A DNA stretch of 64,000 bases from Pseudomonas sp. IPO3778 (GTDB taxonomy: Bacteria > Pseudomonadota > Gammaproteobacteria > Pseudomonadales > Pseudomonadaceae): contig NZ_JACARC010000041.1 of assembly GCF_013386825.1 (NCBI RefSeq), positions 77,274-141,273 of the forward strand. The letters run 5' to 3'. The position numbers and the translations under genes were made by a program. The notes under the pieces were generated by a model that was given only the letters and a program-made list of their open reading frames with translations, ran no database searches and was not told the origin of the DNA. The number at the start of each line of letters is the position of its first letter. Positions within the stretch are counted from its first letter, which is position 1. Shown piece by piece: positions 28,589 through 38,732 of this stretch.

Positions 28589-29734
28589 ATGGCTATCTTC
28601 GACTACCAGACTCTGCCTTCCACGACTTCGAAGGCGCTGTTCAACGACGCGCTGGCGATCACCCTGTACACCTACCACAACCTGGACAACGGGTTTACCG
28701 AGGGCTACTTCCGATATGGCATCGGGCCGGGGCTGATCCACACCCTCGTCTCCGGGCTGATCGGCAGCCACACCTCCCAGGGTGTGATCCCGGGCATTCC
28801 CTGGAACCCCGACTCGGAAGCCGCGGCGCTGCGCGCGGTGGAGACAGCCGGTTGGTTCCCCATTGCGCCGCAAACCCTGGGCTATCAGGGGACGGTCGAC
28901 AAACGCGGCACTTACTTCGGCGAGCAACCTGGCTACACCACCGCTGAAGCTGAGGTGCTGGGCAAGTACGCCGCCGATGGCCGCCTGATCGCCATCGGCA
29001 TTGGCTTTCGCGGCACCAGCGGCCCGCGGGAATCGGAGATCCTCGACAGCCTGGGCGACTTGATCAACGACTTCAAGGCCGGTTCCGGTCCGGCCAGCTA
29101 CTCCAGGGACTTCACGGCCAATGCCTTCGGGAACTTGCTCAAGAACGTCGCGGCATATGCCAGCACGCAAAACCTTAGCGGCAAGGACATCGTGGTGAGC
29201 GGTCACAGCCTGGGTGGATTGGAGGTCAACAGCATGGCTGACTTGAGCTCGACCCATTGGGCCGGTTTCTATCAAAATGCCAATTACCTGGGATTCGCCT
29301 CGCCCACCCAAAGCCAGAGCGGCAAGGTATTGAACATCGGTTTTGAGAACGACCCGGTGTTTCGTGACGTGCCCAACCCGGGCAGCGGTCAGCCCTCAGC
29401 AGGGGTTCACGACACGCCTTGGCCTTCGGCAACCAACAATATCGTCAGCTTCAACGACTACTACGCCTCTGACGTGTGGAATAGGCTGCCATTTTCCATT
29501 GGTAACCTCGCCACCTGGCTGACCCACCTGCCCTTCAACTATTCGGGTATGTCTCGTATCGTCGAGTCGAGCTTTTATGGGCTGACGGAAAAGGACTCGA
29601 CCGTCATTGTCGCCAACCTGTCGGATACCGGCCGGCGCGCTGGAGCTCTACGACGCGGTCTTTATTGCAGTGAACCGCCACCCTTCCATTGCTTCCGCTG
29701 CGCATGCCGTCACCCAGGCCGAAGGACAAGTTGA
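28589..29734 (+). pseudogene. Class I.3 lipase, catalytic domain only, cut by a deletion
   Basis: From the ATG at 28589 (AAGGAA site) the frame encodes the catalytic domain of a Pseudomonas class I.3 (type I-secreted) lipase. The Ser in GHSLGG is residue 207, with D255 in FENDP and H313 in WLTHLP, the same numbering as the well-studied Pseudomonas enzymes of ~617 residues. Homology stops at about residue 346 (TVIVANLSD). The rest, up to 29734, is out-of-frame reading of the following gene. The RTX calcium-binding repeats and the C-terminal export signal are gone, so secretion and stable folding should fail. Confidence 0.85.
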
Positions 29735-30860
29735 TTATGCAAAATCAGGCTATTACCCAAAGATCACCGCCGGGGTCAATTCCGGGCGAGTGAGCTCCTA
29801 CGGCAACGGGCAGATTGCGACGGTCTCTGTGTCACAGATGCTCCATGACTTCGGCAAGGTCAGTGGCTCCGTCACCCAAGCCGAAGGGCAAACCATCAAG
29901 CGCCAGGCATTGCTGCTCAAACAGATCGACACGATTGCCCAGGATACGGCCCAGGCCCTGGTTGAAACCCATCGCTATCAAAGCCTGCTGACAATTGCTC
30001 GCGACCAGGTCGCGGCGGTGCGGGGTGTACTCGACATGGTGCAGTTGCGAGCGGATTCGGGGCTGACCTCGCAATCGGACTTCATTCAGGCAACCACCCG
30101 GGTGCAAAGCGCCGAGGCGAACTTGCAGCAGATTTCCACCTTGCTGGGGCAGTCCCGGGCGCGACTGTCGACGCTGGTGGGTTACCCCATGCCTGCCACT
30201 GTCGCCACCCTTCCCGAAGAGCTGGAGCGCAATACGCAACTGGTCGACGCCATCAATTACGGGATGCTCCCAGCGGTGCTGGCTGCCGACGCGGATCGGC
30301 AATCGGCCTATGGCCAACTGGAAAATGCCAAGGCCCAGCGCTATCCCACGCTGTCTTTGGAGGCATCGGCCAATAAGGCCCTGAGCGGAACCAACCCGAA
30401 TAACGGGGAAGAGAACGGCAGCTACAACACCGTAATGCTGACCGGCTCCATGCTGATTTATCAGGGCGGCGCCGTCTCCGCACAGATCCGCACCGCAAAT
30501 GCCGCAATCGAGGCTGCCGAGTCCGCGATCAACGAAGCCCGGCTGTCCGCTGAGGATACGTTGCTACGTTCCCAGGAGCAGGCCGTTGGCGCCCGTGGGC
30601 GCTTGGGCATTCTCAAACAACGTGTCGCGAGCATCACCGAAACCCGCGAGCTGTATCGGGAGCAGTACACCGTCGGCACGCGGTCGGTGCTCGACTTGCT
30701 CAACGCCGAGCAGGAGGCCTATCAGGCCGCCGCCGATGAGCAGAGCACCCAGCACGATTACTGGTCGGGGCTGGTGACTTACATCGGTGCATCCGGTCGT
30801 AGCCGACAAGCCTACGGCCTCAACAACAGCACCGTTCAACAGATCGAGATTGAGCAATGA
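29629..30860 (+). pseudogene. TolC-type outer membrane protein lacking its N-terminus
   Basis: The frame encodes a TolC/LapE-like outer membrane channel: LELYDAVFIAVNRHPSIASA near the front, VDYAKSGYYPKITAG, and a C-terminal half with LYREQYTVGTRSVLDLLNAE. The start and signal peptide are missing. The first homologous codons abut the cut lipase at about 29628-29640, in a different frame. A TTG at 29607 within lipase sequence would open the frame but gives no signal peptide. Its stop overlaps the next start (ATGA). The exporter operon probably lacks a functional outer channel unless one is supplied from elsewhere. Confidence 0.8.
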
Positions 30861-32968
30861 GCCAGACCCAAGCGTATCAACCCTGGCTGGAGGCGATGCT
30901 GACGATCGCCAGGCATTACCGCATGGGGGTCAGTGAGGAAACGGTGCGCGTCTCCCTGAGCTGGGAACGCGGTGCCGCCCATGACATCGTACTCAAGCGC
31001 ATGGCCGCGCAGATGGGCCTGATGCTACGTTTCGAGGCCTTTGAAAAAGCCCTTCTTGACCCATGGCGCCTGCCCTTGGCGGTAGAGCTTGACGATGGGC
31101 AAGTGGCAATCATCGAGCGTTGCGATGGCAAGGGTAACCTCAGTGTGCTCAACAGTGGCGACCAGGGTTTAGCCATCAGCCTGACCGTCGATGAGGTGGC
31201 CCGGCGTGCGGTGCGTGTCGCGATGCTGCGGCCGGAATCCTCGGTGGCAGATGCCCGGGTCGACGATTACATCAAGCCTTACCAGGCCAACTGGTTCTGG
31301 GCTATCGCGCTACGGGATTGGAAACGTTATGGCGATGTCGCCCTGGCGGCGGTCACGGCCAATATCCTGGCGCTGGCCGGGGTGATTTTTTCGATGCAGG
31401 TCTACGACCGCGTGGTGCCGGCGCAATCAGAGTCGACGTTGTGGGTACTGTTTCTGGGTGTATTGCTGGCCATCGGATTTGAGTTTGTGTTGCGCCTGTC
31501 TCGCTCACGCATCGCTGACATGATCGGCAAGCGTGCTGACCTGAAAATCACCGACCTTGTGTTCGGCCATGCGCTCAGGTTGCGCAACGATGTTCGATCC
31601 AAATCCACCGGCACCTTCATTTCGCAAATCCGCGAACTGGAACAAGTACGTGAGTTGATCACCTCGACCACCATCAGTGCGATTACCGACTTGCCGTTTG
31701 TGTTGCTGTTCATGGTCATTCTCTACCTGACCGGCGGGCCTCTGGTATTGATTGCCCTGGGCGCCCTGCCCTTACTGATTCTTCCCGGCTTGCTTGCGCA
31801 AAAGCCCCTGGCACGCCTGTCCAATGAAGGCATGCGCGAATCGGCAATCCGCAATGCGGTGTTGGTAGAGGCTGTGCAGGGTATTGAAGACATTAAGCTG
31901 TTGCGGGCCGAACCCCGTTTCCAGAATCAATGGAACCAGTTGCACGCCGTGTCCTCGGACATCTCCATCAAGCAGCGACATATCACCAACCTGCTGATGA
32001 CCTGGACCCAGGAGCTGCAAAGCCTGATTTATGCAGCCGTGCTGCTGGGCGGCTGCTACCTGGTGATGAACGGCAGCATGACCACCGGCGCCTTGGTGGG
32101 TTCCTCGATCCTGGCGTCGCGCATGATGGCGCCGCTGTCGCAGATTTCCAGCGTGTTCGCCCGTTGGCAGCAAGCCAAGGTGGCACGTGCCGGTCTGGAC
32201 GAATTGATGAAGCGCCCGGTTGATCAGCCGGAAAACGCCAGGCTGTTGCATCGTCCGGTACTCAAGGGGCACTTCACCTTGCGCGACATTCAATTCCAGC
32301 ACGGCGAAAAAGACAAGGCATTGGCCCTCGACATCAAACATCTGGAGATTCAGCCCGGCGAGCGTATCGCGGTGCTGGGACGCAATGGCGCCGGCAAGTC
32401 GACCTTGCTGCAGCTATTGGCGGGTATGCATCGGGCGCAGGAAGGGTCGATCAAGCTGGATGGCCTGGACATGACGCTGATCGACCCCGCCGACGTGCGC
32501 CGGGATATCGGCCTGCTGACGCAAAACTCACGGCTGTTCTTCGGATCCATCCGCGACAACCTGACCATGGGACGCCCAATGGCCACAGACCAGGAGATCA
32601 TCCAGGCGCTGACCTTGAGCGGTGCACTGGCCCTGGTCCAGGCCCAGGAAGGTGGCCTGGATTACCTGATCATGGAGGGCGGGCTGGGGTTGTCGGGCGG
32701 TCAAAAACAATCGTTATTGCTTGCCCGCACGCTGATCCGCGAGCCCGGGACGGTGCTGCTCGACGAGCCCACCGCCTCGCTGGATGAAGTCAGCGAAGCC
32801 CAGGTGCTCGAGCACTTGATGCCCTGGCTTGAAGGGCGAACGTTGCTGGTGGCCACGCATCGCCTGGCTGTACTCAAGTGGGTCGATCGGGTGCTTGTGA
32901 TCGACAACGGCCGGATCGTCATGGATGGCCCCAAATCCCAGGTGCTTGCGCAGTTCAGTGCCAAGTAA
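30857..32968 (+). CDS. Type I secretion ABC transporter (LapB-like)
   Basis: This 703-residue exporter has three parts: an N-terminal C39-like domain (about 1-130) without a catalytic cysteine, a six-helix membrane domain (about 150-430), and a nucleotide-binding domain with Walker A GRNGAGKST, signature LSGGQ and Walker B TVLLDEPTAS. The inactive peptidase-like domain is typical of exporters for large RTX adhesins such as LapA and serves to bind the substrate. It is coupled to the outer membrane protein upstream. No adhesin gene lies in the window, so the substrate is unknown; it may have been lost in the upstream deletion. Confidence 0.9.
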   Translation: MSQTQAYQPWLEAMLTIARHYRMGVSEETVRVSLSWERGAAHDIVLKRMAAQMGLMLRFEAFEKALLDPWRLPLAVELDDGQVAIIERCDGKGNLSVLNSGDQGLAISLTVDEVARRAVRVAMLRPESSVADARVDDYIKPYQANWFWAIALRDWKRYGDVALAAVTANILALAGVIFSMQVYDRVVPAQSESTLWVLFLGVLLAIGFEFVLRLSRSRIADMIGKRADLKITDLVFGHALRLRNDVRSKSTGTFISQIRELEQVRELITSTTISAITDLPFVLLFMVILYLTGGPLVLIALGALPLLILPGLLAQKPLARLSNEGMRESAIRNAVLVEAVQGIEDIKLLRAEPRFQNQWNQLHAVSSDISIKQRHITNLLMTWTQELQSLIYAAVLLGGCYLVMNGSMTTGALVGSSILASRMMAPLSQISSVFARWQQAKVARAGLDELMKRPVDQPENARLLHRPVLKGHFTLRDIQFQHGEKDKALALDIKHLEIQPGERIAVLGRNGAGKSTLLQLLAGMHRAQEGSIKLDGLDMTLIDPADVRRDIGLLTQNSRLFFGSIRDNLTMGRPMATDQEIIQALTLSGALALVQAQEGGLDYLIMEGGLGLSGGQKQSLLLARTLIREPGTVLLDEPTASLDEVSEAQVLEHLMPWLEGRTLLVATHRLAVLKWVDRVLVIDNGRIVMDGPKSQVLAQFSAK

Positions 32969-33002
32969 TCCTTTCTCTACCGTAATAGCAGGCAGAACCA
33001 CC

Positions 33003-34247
33003 ATGTCCGATTCAAACAACGATTTGGCGCCACCGCCACCGCCACCGCCGCCGAACGCCAACTCGCGAACACCCGACACTGCACACATCGACGGCTTCGG
33101 CCTGAGCGAGAAAGCCCTCCCCGCCGCCTCCCGGCTGATCTGGTGCCTGGCCGTTGGGGTGCTGGTGTTCACGGCCTGGGCCTGGTATTTCAAGCTTGAT
33201 GAAGTGTCTACCGGCACCGGCAAGGTGGTCGCTTCGTCCAAGGAACAAGTGATCAAATCCCTCGAGGGCGGCGTAGTGGCGAACCTGAGCGTGCAGGAGG
33301 GTGACATTGTCGAAAAGGGCCAGAGGCTTGCCCAGCTGGATCGAACCCGCGTCGAATCGGCCGTTGAAGAAAGTGCATCCCGCAGCCGCGCCGCACAGGC
33401 CACGTCTGCCCGCTTGAGTGCCGAAGTCAACGGTACGCCGCTGGTGTTCCCCGGCGAAGTGATGGAAGAGCCCGATCTGGTCCGTGCAGAGACCGCGCTG
33501 TTTCATTCGCGCCGGGAGAGTCTGTCGCGAACCTTGTCCGGTCTCGACGAGGCCATGCGCCTGATTCGCAGTGAGCTGCAAATGACTTCGCCGCTGGTCG
33601 CGCGCGGCGCTGCCAGTGCGGTCGAAGTACTGCGCCTCAAGCGTCAGCTCAACGAACTGCAAAACCGTTACACCGACGCCCAGACTCAATACCTGGTTAA
33701 GGCACGGGAAGAGCTGGCCAGGGCCAACGCGGAGATTGAGGCACAGCAGTCCGTGACGCGTGGGCGTAACGACTCACTGAGCCGCCTGACCTTTGTTTCT
33801 CCGGTACGGGGGATAATCAAGGACATCGAGATCAACACCATTGGCGGCGTTATTCCCCCCAATGGCCAGCTCATGCGGATTGTGCCGCTGGATGAGCGGT
33901 TGCAAGTGGAGGCACGTATTGCCCCCCGAGACATTGCCTATATCCATCCGGACCAGGCGGCGACCGTGAAGATCACGGCCTACGACTATTCAATCTATGG
34001 CGGGCTACCGGGCAAAGTGGTGCTGATTTCACCGGACACCATTCAGGATGATGTCCATAAGGATGTTTATTACTACCGGGTTTATATCCTGACGGACTCC
34101 GATTCGCTGCTGAACAAGAATGGCGAACGCTTGCCCATTGTTCCGGGCATGATTGCTACGGTCGATATTCATACCGGAGAAAAAACCGTATTGAGTTACC
34201 TGATCAAACCCTTTAACAAGACCAGTGAGGCGTTGCGAGAACGCTAG
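33003..34247 (+). CDS. Type I secretion membrane fusion protein (HlyD/LapC-like)
   Basis: This 414-residue adaptor joins the ABC transporter to an outer membrane channel across the periplasm. It starts at 33003 with a run of eight prolines at about 10-17 in the cytoplasmic tail. One membrane helix follows (about 43-62), then the lipoyl half EQVIKSLEGGVVANL, a long coiled coil (about 110-260) and the second lipoyl/beta-barrel part with FVSPVRGIIKDIEINTIGG. The frame continues back to 32925 within the ABC gene, but 33003 is the sensible start. Confidence 0.9.
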   Translation: MSDSNNDLAPPPPPPPPNANSRTPDTAHIDGFGLSEKALPAASRLIWCLAVGVLVFTAWAWYFKLDEVSTGTGKVVASSKEQVIKSLEGGVVANLSVQEGDIVEKGQRLAQLDRTRVESAVEESASRSRAAQATSARLSAEVNGTPLVFPGEVMEEPDLVRAETALFHSRRESLSRTLSGLDEAMRLIRSELQMTSPLVARGAASAVEVLRLKRQLNELQNRYTDAQTQYLVKAREELARANAEIEAQQSVTRGRNDSLSRLTFVSPVRGIIKDIEINTIGGVIPPNGQLMRIVPLDERLQVEARIAPRDIAYIHPDQAATVKITAYDYSIYGGLPGKVVLISPDTIQDDVHKDVYYYRVYILTDSDSLLNKNGERLPIVPGMIATVDIHTGEKTVLSYLIKPFNKTSEALRER

Positions 34248-34361
34248 CTTGACGCCTGGAAAGTTCACATATTGATCAATTGTCAACCCTTGCGCCAAAC
34301 CCGAGGAGGCCCACCTAGAATGGGCCATCCTTATGAATGTGCGATTGAAGGGCGACCCGAA

Positions 34362-35066
34362 ATGCCAACTAACAAACTGTTTGTATTTGCTGTACTGCCG
34401 CTTGCGGTGGTCACATTGACAGCCTGCTCCACCTCCAGCGCAACGCCCCCGCCCGCCAAACCATTGTTGATAGACCAGGCCCCTCCCGTTCCCGGCGAAC
34501 CCGCCAAGATCGTCGAAACAGACGCTGGTCAGCGCCTTGCCTTCAGTTTTGAAGAGAATGGCCAACAGGTCACCTGCACCGCAAACGTCGAACTTGATGC
34601 CCAGCAGCAAGTCGTCAAAAAGCGCCAATGGCAAATGACCTGCACTCAGCCGCCGGCTCAACCACAGCAAACTGCCGAAGCCACTCGAAAACTGGATTTG
34701 CCCGCAGACGCGCTTTTTCGTATCGGCAAATCCAGCGTCAACGATCTGCAACCGGGTAGCCGAAAGCAGATCGAGCAATTTGCCCAGCGACTGCAACGTG
34801 AGTACCGCGAGCCACCGCAGTTGATTGTGACGGGCCATACCGACCGCCTGGGCCCGGATGGGGTTAACCGCAAGCTTTCCCTGGCCCGCGCCAGGACGGT
34901 GGCCAGCCTGTTGACGCAGCAAGGTATTGCGCGAAACCTGATCAAGGTCCAAGGCAAGGGCAGCGAAGACCCGATCGTACAATGCCCGGGCTCTCGGGCC
35001 ACCCTGGAGCTGGTTTATTGCCTGCAACCCAACCGTCGCGTCAGTGTTCAAGTCATTGGTGATTGA
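34362..35066 (+). CDS. OmpA-family lipoprotein
   Basis: This 234-residue protein has a lipoprotein signal with lipobox LTAC near residue 24. The C-terminal OmpA domain (about 125-234) contains TGHTDRLGPDGVNRKLSLAR, with the peptidoglycan-binding Asp and Arg. The end PNRRVSVQV and a cysteine pair around it closely resemble the OmpA end of the T6SS fusion protein at 24119-26611. The gene follows the type I secretion genes on the same strand after about 115 bases, and may stabilise that machinery at the cell wall. The ATG at 34362 is chosen because it alone gives a signal peptide. Confidence 0.85.
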   Translation: MPTNKLFVFAVLPLAVVTLTACSTSSATPPPAKPLLIDQAPPVPGEPAKIVETDAGQRLAFSFEENGQQVTCTANVELDAQQQVVKKRQWQMTCTQPPAQPQQTAEATRKLDLPADALFRIGKSSVNDLQPGSRKQIEQFAQRLQREYREPPQLIVTGHTDRLGPDGVNRKLSLARARTVASLLTQQGIARNLIKVQGKGSEDPIVQCPGSRATLELVYCLQPNRRVSVQVIGD

Positions 35067-35078
35067 GTCGAGCGGCCT

Positions 35079-35807
35079 TCAGGGGTGTTCAGCGGCTGCG
35101 CGCACGGTCAGGGAGTCAAGGCGATAACCGTAGCCATAGACTGTGCTTAACACCCAGCCGTGTTCGGAGATCAACTTCAACTTGCTGCGAATACGATAGA
35201 TATGCGTATCCAGGGTCCGCGAGCAAAAGCCTTCGTCTCGGGTCCACAGGTGCTCGTACAAATAGCTACGGGACAAGGGCCGCCCCTGCCCTTCAAACAT
35301 CAACAGGGCCAGGTTGAACTCGCGAAGGGTCAGTGGAACAGGAACGCCGTTGATACTGGCCACTTTCTCCTGGGTGTCGAACTGGATGTTGCCGAACACC
35401 GACACCGTTTCGTCGACCTTTTTAACCGTGCGTTGGCGCAATACGTTGCCAAGGCGGGCAATCAGTTCGGCGGGCCTGAACGGCTTGCCGATGTATTCGT
35501 CGGCGCCCGCGTTGAGAGCCTTTACCACATCGTGTTCAGCGGTACGCGAGGTCAGCATGATCACCGGAGGGGCCGGATCGAGGTGCTCCTTGATCCACTG
35601 CAACATCTGGAACCCACTGATCTGGGTGACTTGCCAATCAAGAATGATCAGGTCAAAGGTTTCCCGTCTCAAGCGTCGTAGCAGTTCCGGGCTATTGGAG
35701 AACACCACACAGATGGGTGCCGACCTGTCGGGCAAGGTGTGGGACTCAAGGGCGCGACGCAAAAGCTCAAGTTCTTTGGGCTCATCGTCAAGAATCGCAA
35801 TTCGCAT
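35079..35807 (-). CDS. OmpR-family response regulator
   Basis: This 242-residue regulator has a receiver domain with the acidic pair D7-D8, the phosphorylation site D57 (LIILDW) and the lysine of IGKPFRP. A winged-helix DNA-binding domain follows (about 130-235, with YLYEHLWTRDEGFCSRTLDT). It converges on the OmpA lipoprotein gene with a 12-base gap. The likely partner is the histidine kinase at 36630-38723. Targets are unknown; the neighbouring secretion genes are candidates. Confidence 0.9.
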   Translation of the reverse strand: MRIAILDDEPKELELLRRALESHTLPDRSAPICVVFSNSPELLRRLRRETFDLIILDWQVTQISGFQMLQWIKEHLDPAPPVIMLTSRTAEHDVVKALNAGADEYIGKPFRPAELIARLGNVLRQRTVKKVDETVSVFGNIQFDTQEKVASINGVPVPLTLREFNLALLMFEGQGRPLSRSYLYEHLWTRDEGFCSRTLDTHIYRIRSKLKLISEHGWVLSTVYGYGYRLDSLTVRAAAEHP

Positions 35808-36048
35808 AGGAAGTCGCTCCGTGTAGGCGAGAGCGTATCAGACTCCAATAAACCCACACTCAATCACACAAAAGAATTATGAACAACTGTCAACAAATCC
35901 AGGGGCGGCGCGCTGGATAACTAAGATACCGCTATCGCCCAGCTGCTGGCGCCGGTCTTCCGATAGAACAGGAAACACGGTGGGGGCCTCCTCTTAGTCC
36001 GGACACCCCATTGACCCTTTCCACCTCCCTGCCCATGACGCTGAAACG

Positions 36049-36507
36049 ATGAACGCTTCGGAGAAAAACAAAACGCGCATCCTGATCGTGGATAACTGGC
36101 CCTTCCAGTTGATGAACACGCTCATTCGCCTGGGCGATGCGGGTTACTTCAATACTTACCCTGCCCTCAACTGCCTGGAAGCATTGATCGAACTGCACGA
36201 TACCCTGCGTCCTTATGACATCGTGTTGTGCAGCACCAGCCTGGAAATCGGTGAGCTTCGCTCGCTGTTGCAGGAAGTCTCGCGGCATTCCCTGGCGCGT
36301 TACTTTTCCCTGGCCGGCGATGTCGACGCTATTCAAAACCACATGGGCTTTCTGACCTCACTCAAGGGCCCGGGGTTTCAATTCCTGGGGGTGGTGGATA
36401 AACCCCTGGTTCCCAGCGAGTGCGATCAAGTCCTTGGGCAAGCGCAGCCCTTCAAGCGGTCGCGAGGACGGCCGCCGCTGCGCAAGGGCCGGCGCCTCTC
36501 GCAATGA
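36049..36507 (+). CDS. Degenerate receiver-domain protein with basic AT-hook-like tail
   Basis: This 152-residue protein has a receiver-like fold: RILIVDN at the start, the beta-3 strand PYDIVLCSTS, and VVDKPL with the conserved lysine. The phosphorylated aspartate position after beta-3 is a serine (S62), and the usual acidic pair is reduced to D15-N16. It should not be phosphorylated in the normal way. The last 17 residues are strongly basic and contain RGRPP, the core of an AT-hook DNA-binding motif. It lies just upstream of the kinase on the same strand. Function unknown. Confidence 0.7.
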   Translation: MNASEKNKTRILIVDNWPFQLMNTLIRLGDAGYFNTYPALNCLEALIELHDTLRPYDIVLCSTSLEIGELRSLLQEVSRHSLARYFSLAGDVDAIQNHMGFLTSLKGPGFQFLGVVDKPLVPSECDQVLGQAQPFKRSRGRPPLRKGRRLSQ

Positions 36508-36629
36508 GACAGCGGATTTCACTGGGCAACCTGCTCAGATGGCCCGTTAAACAAAAGACATCGGTATTGGGCTACAGTTTATAAATCTTGTGCTCTGGTA
36601 GCCGTGCCTAACAACAGTCCCAAGGGGCC

Positions 36630-38723
36630 ATGCCTATCGTGCGCAATGTCCAACAGTTACTCAGGAAGATCCTGCGGGAGTGGGTCGCCATTGCGGTCCT
36701 GCTATTGCCCGCCGCCGGCTATCTCGCCACGTTGCCGCAATGGCCAATCGATCGGTTTATCTATGATCATTTGATGCCGCTGGTCGCACCTGCGGCCGAA
36801 CCGCACCTGGTGGTGATCGAGGTTGATGACCGGAGTGTCACGGCCCTGGGGCCCTGGCCTTGGCCACCTGCGGTTTACGCCGAGTTGCTGGAGAGGCTCG
36901 CAGCCCTGACGCCCCAAGCGGTCGTGTTTGATGTGATTGCTACCGGGCCTGGCGCCTCGGTTGACACCGACAGGCGCCTGAGCCACGCCATGGCCAAGGT
37001 CGGTACGGTGGTCACCCCGGCGATTCGCGAAGCCAACACCCCGGCCGGGCAGACGTTGCTCGATAATCTGGGCCCTGGCTGGAATGACCATGTGATGCCA
37101 CCTGGCGGCGCCAACCCGCAGATACCGTCGGTCTCGTTCGTTGACGTGTTAAACGGCGATATTGCCAATGAGGTGCTGCGCGACAAGCTGGTCCTGATCG
37201 GCGCCACCGCATCAGGCCTGGGCACGCTGCCGGGGGTAATGAACCATGCCTACCGACTTGAGGCCTTGCTGCACAATCAGTTGATCCGTCCCCTCCCCAC
37301 CTGGCTGACCGTAGTCATTTCGGTGGCCTTTGTAGGGGCGGTGCTTGCGCTATTTGTAACCTCGCGGCTGCGCTACAGGTTTGCCCTGTGCCTGGGGTTG
37401 ATCGTCACTCGTCTTGCCCTGGCTCTGGCGATGCTGTCCGCAGGGTGGTGGTCGCCGCCTGGCGCCGGTTTGCTCGGCATCCTGCTGGCGTATCTGTTCT
37501 GGAGCTGGCGGCGCTTGAATGCCATCGTGACCTACTTCGGCTTCGAACTGGACCGCATGAACGAAGAACTCAGCGTTCAGCCTTGCCTGCCCACGCCCGA
37601 TCGATCTTCCGATCACCTGATCAGGCAAGCCATGGATCTGGAAGCCATGATTGCCCATATCCGGGGCTCACGACGCTTTATTGCCCAGACGCTGGACAGC
37701 TTGCCGGTTGCCGTGTTCGTGATTGATCTGCATGGGCGCGTCATGCTTGCCAACCTCAGCGCAGCCTCGCTCACTGCAAACGATGAAACAGCCCCCGGGT
37801 ACCTGACACAAAGCAGTATTTTCCAGATATTGGGTGACCTCGCCGGAGAGCAAGCCACCCACGAATATGGGCAGGAAAGGCCATGGGTAGGTGATGAGAG
37901 CCAGCTCGAAAATCTTGCGGATTATCTGCTTGTGACCGCCTCCGGCCGAAGTTTCAAGGTCCAGCTGGCCCCGTTGGACTCTGACAAAAGCGAACCCACC
38001 GGATGGTTGGTCAGCCTGATTGAGTTCACCGTTGAGCGAAGGGCACAGGAGCAGCGCGACAGCATGCTGCGCTTTTTGTCCCATGATCTGCGTGCGCCAC
38101 AATCGGCAATCCTGGCGGTACTGACATTGCAAGAGCACTCGGCAAACCCGATGCCCACTGACGTGCAGCGACACATTGAACAACAGGTACAGCGAACCCT
38201 CGACCTGACTGACGGCTTCATGCTGCTTGACGAGGCAAAATCCAAAGGCAAACCGCTGGAAAGCCAATGGCCCGGCGTCATCGTCCAGGATGCCATTGAT
38301 CAGGTCTGGCCTTTGGCGATGAGTCGCGCGATCAGGCTTGTGACCCGGGGCCTGGAAAACGAAGAGGCCTGCACCATCAGGGCCGATCGTGAACTACTGA
38401 CCCGAGCGGTCTTCAACCTGCTGGAAAACGCCTTGAAGTACAGCCCCGCCGGCACCACCGTATGGGTCACACTCACGGCACGGAAAACACAGGTGGTGCT
38501 GACCATCCGCGATGAAGGTGTTGGCATTGCCGAGCAGGACGTGCCCTTTCTGTTCGAGGAGTTTCATCGATTTGCCGACGATGAAAACACCCATAGGCGC
38601 AATGGCTATGGCCTGGGCCTGGCGTTTGTTGCCAGCGTGATGAAAAGTCATGAAGCATCCATCGAATGCTGCAGCCAACTGAACCAAGGGACCACCTTCA
38701 CGCTAACGTTCAATGTGCTGTGA
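36630..38723 (+). CDS. CHASE2-PAS sensor histidine kinase
   Basis: This 697-residue sensor has an N-terminal membrane helix, an extracytoplasmic CHASE2 domain (about 40-215, with VVIEVDDRSVTALGPWPWP), three further membrane helices (about 222-295), a PAS domain (about 345-460), a HisKA domain with SHDLRAP, and an ATPase domain with ENALKYS, DEGVGI and GYGLGL. CHASE2 ligands are unknown. The ATG has an AAGGGG site. It likely signals to the regulator at 35079-35807. Confidence 0.9.
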   Translation: MPIVRNVQQLLRKILREWVAIAVLLLPAAGYLATLPQWPIDRFIYDHLMPLVAPAAEPHLVVIEVDDRSVTALGPWPWPPAVYAELLERLAALTPQAVVFDVIATGPGASVDTDRRLSHAMAKVGTVVTPAIREANTPAGQTLLDNLGPGWNDHVMPPGGANPQIPSVSFVDVLNGDIANEVLRDKLVLIGATASGLGTLPGVMNHAYRLEALLHNQLIRPLPTWLTVVISVAFVGAVLALFVTSRLRYRFALCLGLIVTRLALALAMLSAGWWSPPGAGLLGILLAYLFWSWRRLNAIVTYFGFELDRMNEELSVQPCLPTPDRSSDHLIRQAMDLEAMIAHIRGSRRFIAQTLDSLPVAVFVIDLHGRVMLANLSAASLTANDETAPGYLTQSSIFQILGDLAGEQATHEYGQERPWVGDESQLENLADYLLVTASGRSFKVQLAPLDSDKSEPTGWLVSLIEFTVERRAQEQRDSMLRFLSHDLRAPQSAILAVLTLQEHSANPMPTDVQRHIEQQVQRTLDLTDGFMLLDEAKSKGKPLESQWPGVIVQDAIDQVWPLAMSRAIRLVTRGLENEEACTIRADRELLTRAVFNLLENALKYSPAGTTVWVTLTARKTQVVLTIRDEGVGIAEQDVPFLFEEFHRFADDENTHRRNGYGLGLAFVASVMKSHEASIECCSQLNQGTTFTLTFNVL

Positions 38724-38732
38724 CCCATTGAG

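Noticed and set aside
29607..29640. TTG at 29607 as a true start for the TolC-like protein
   Set aside because: It lies within lipase-derived sequence, has no ribosome site and gives no signal peptide, which an outer membrane channel needs.
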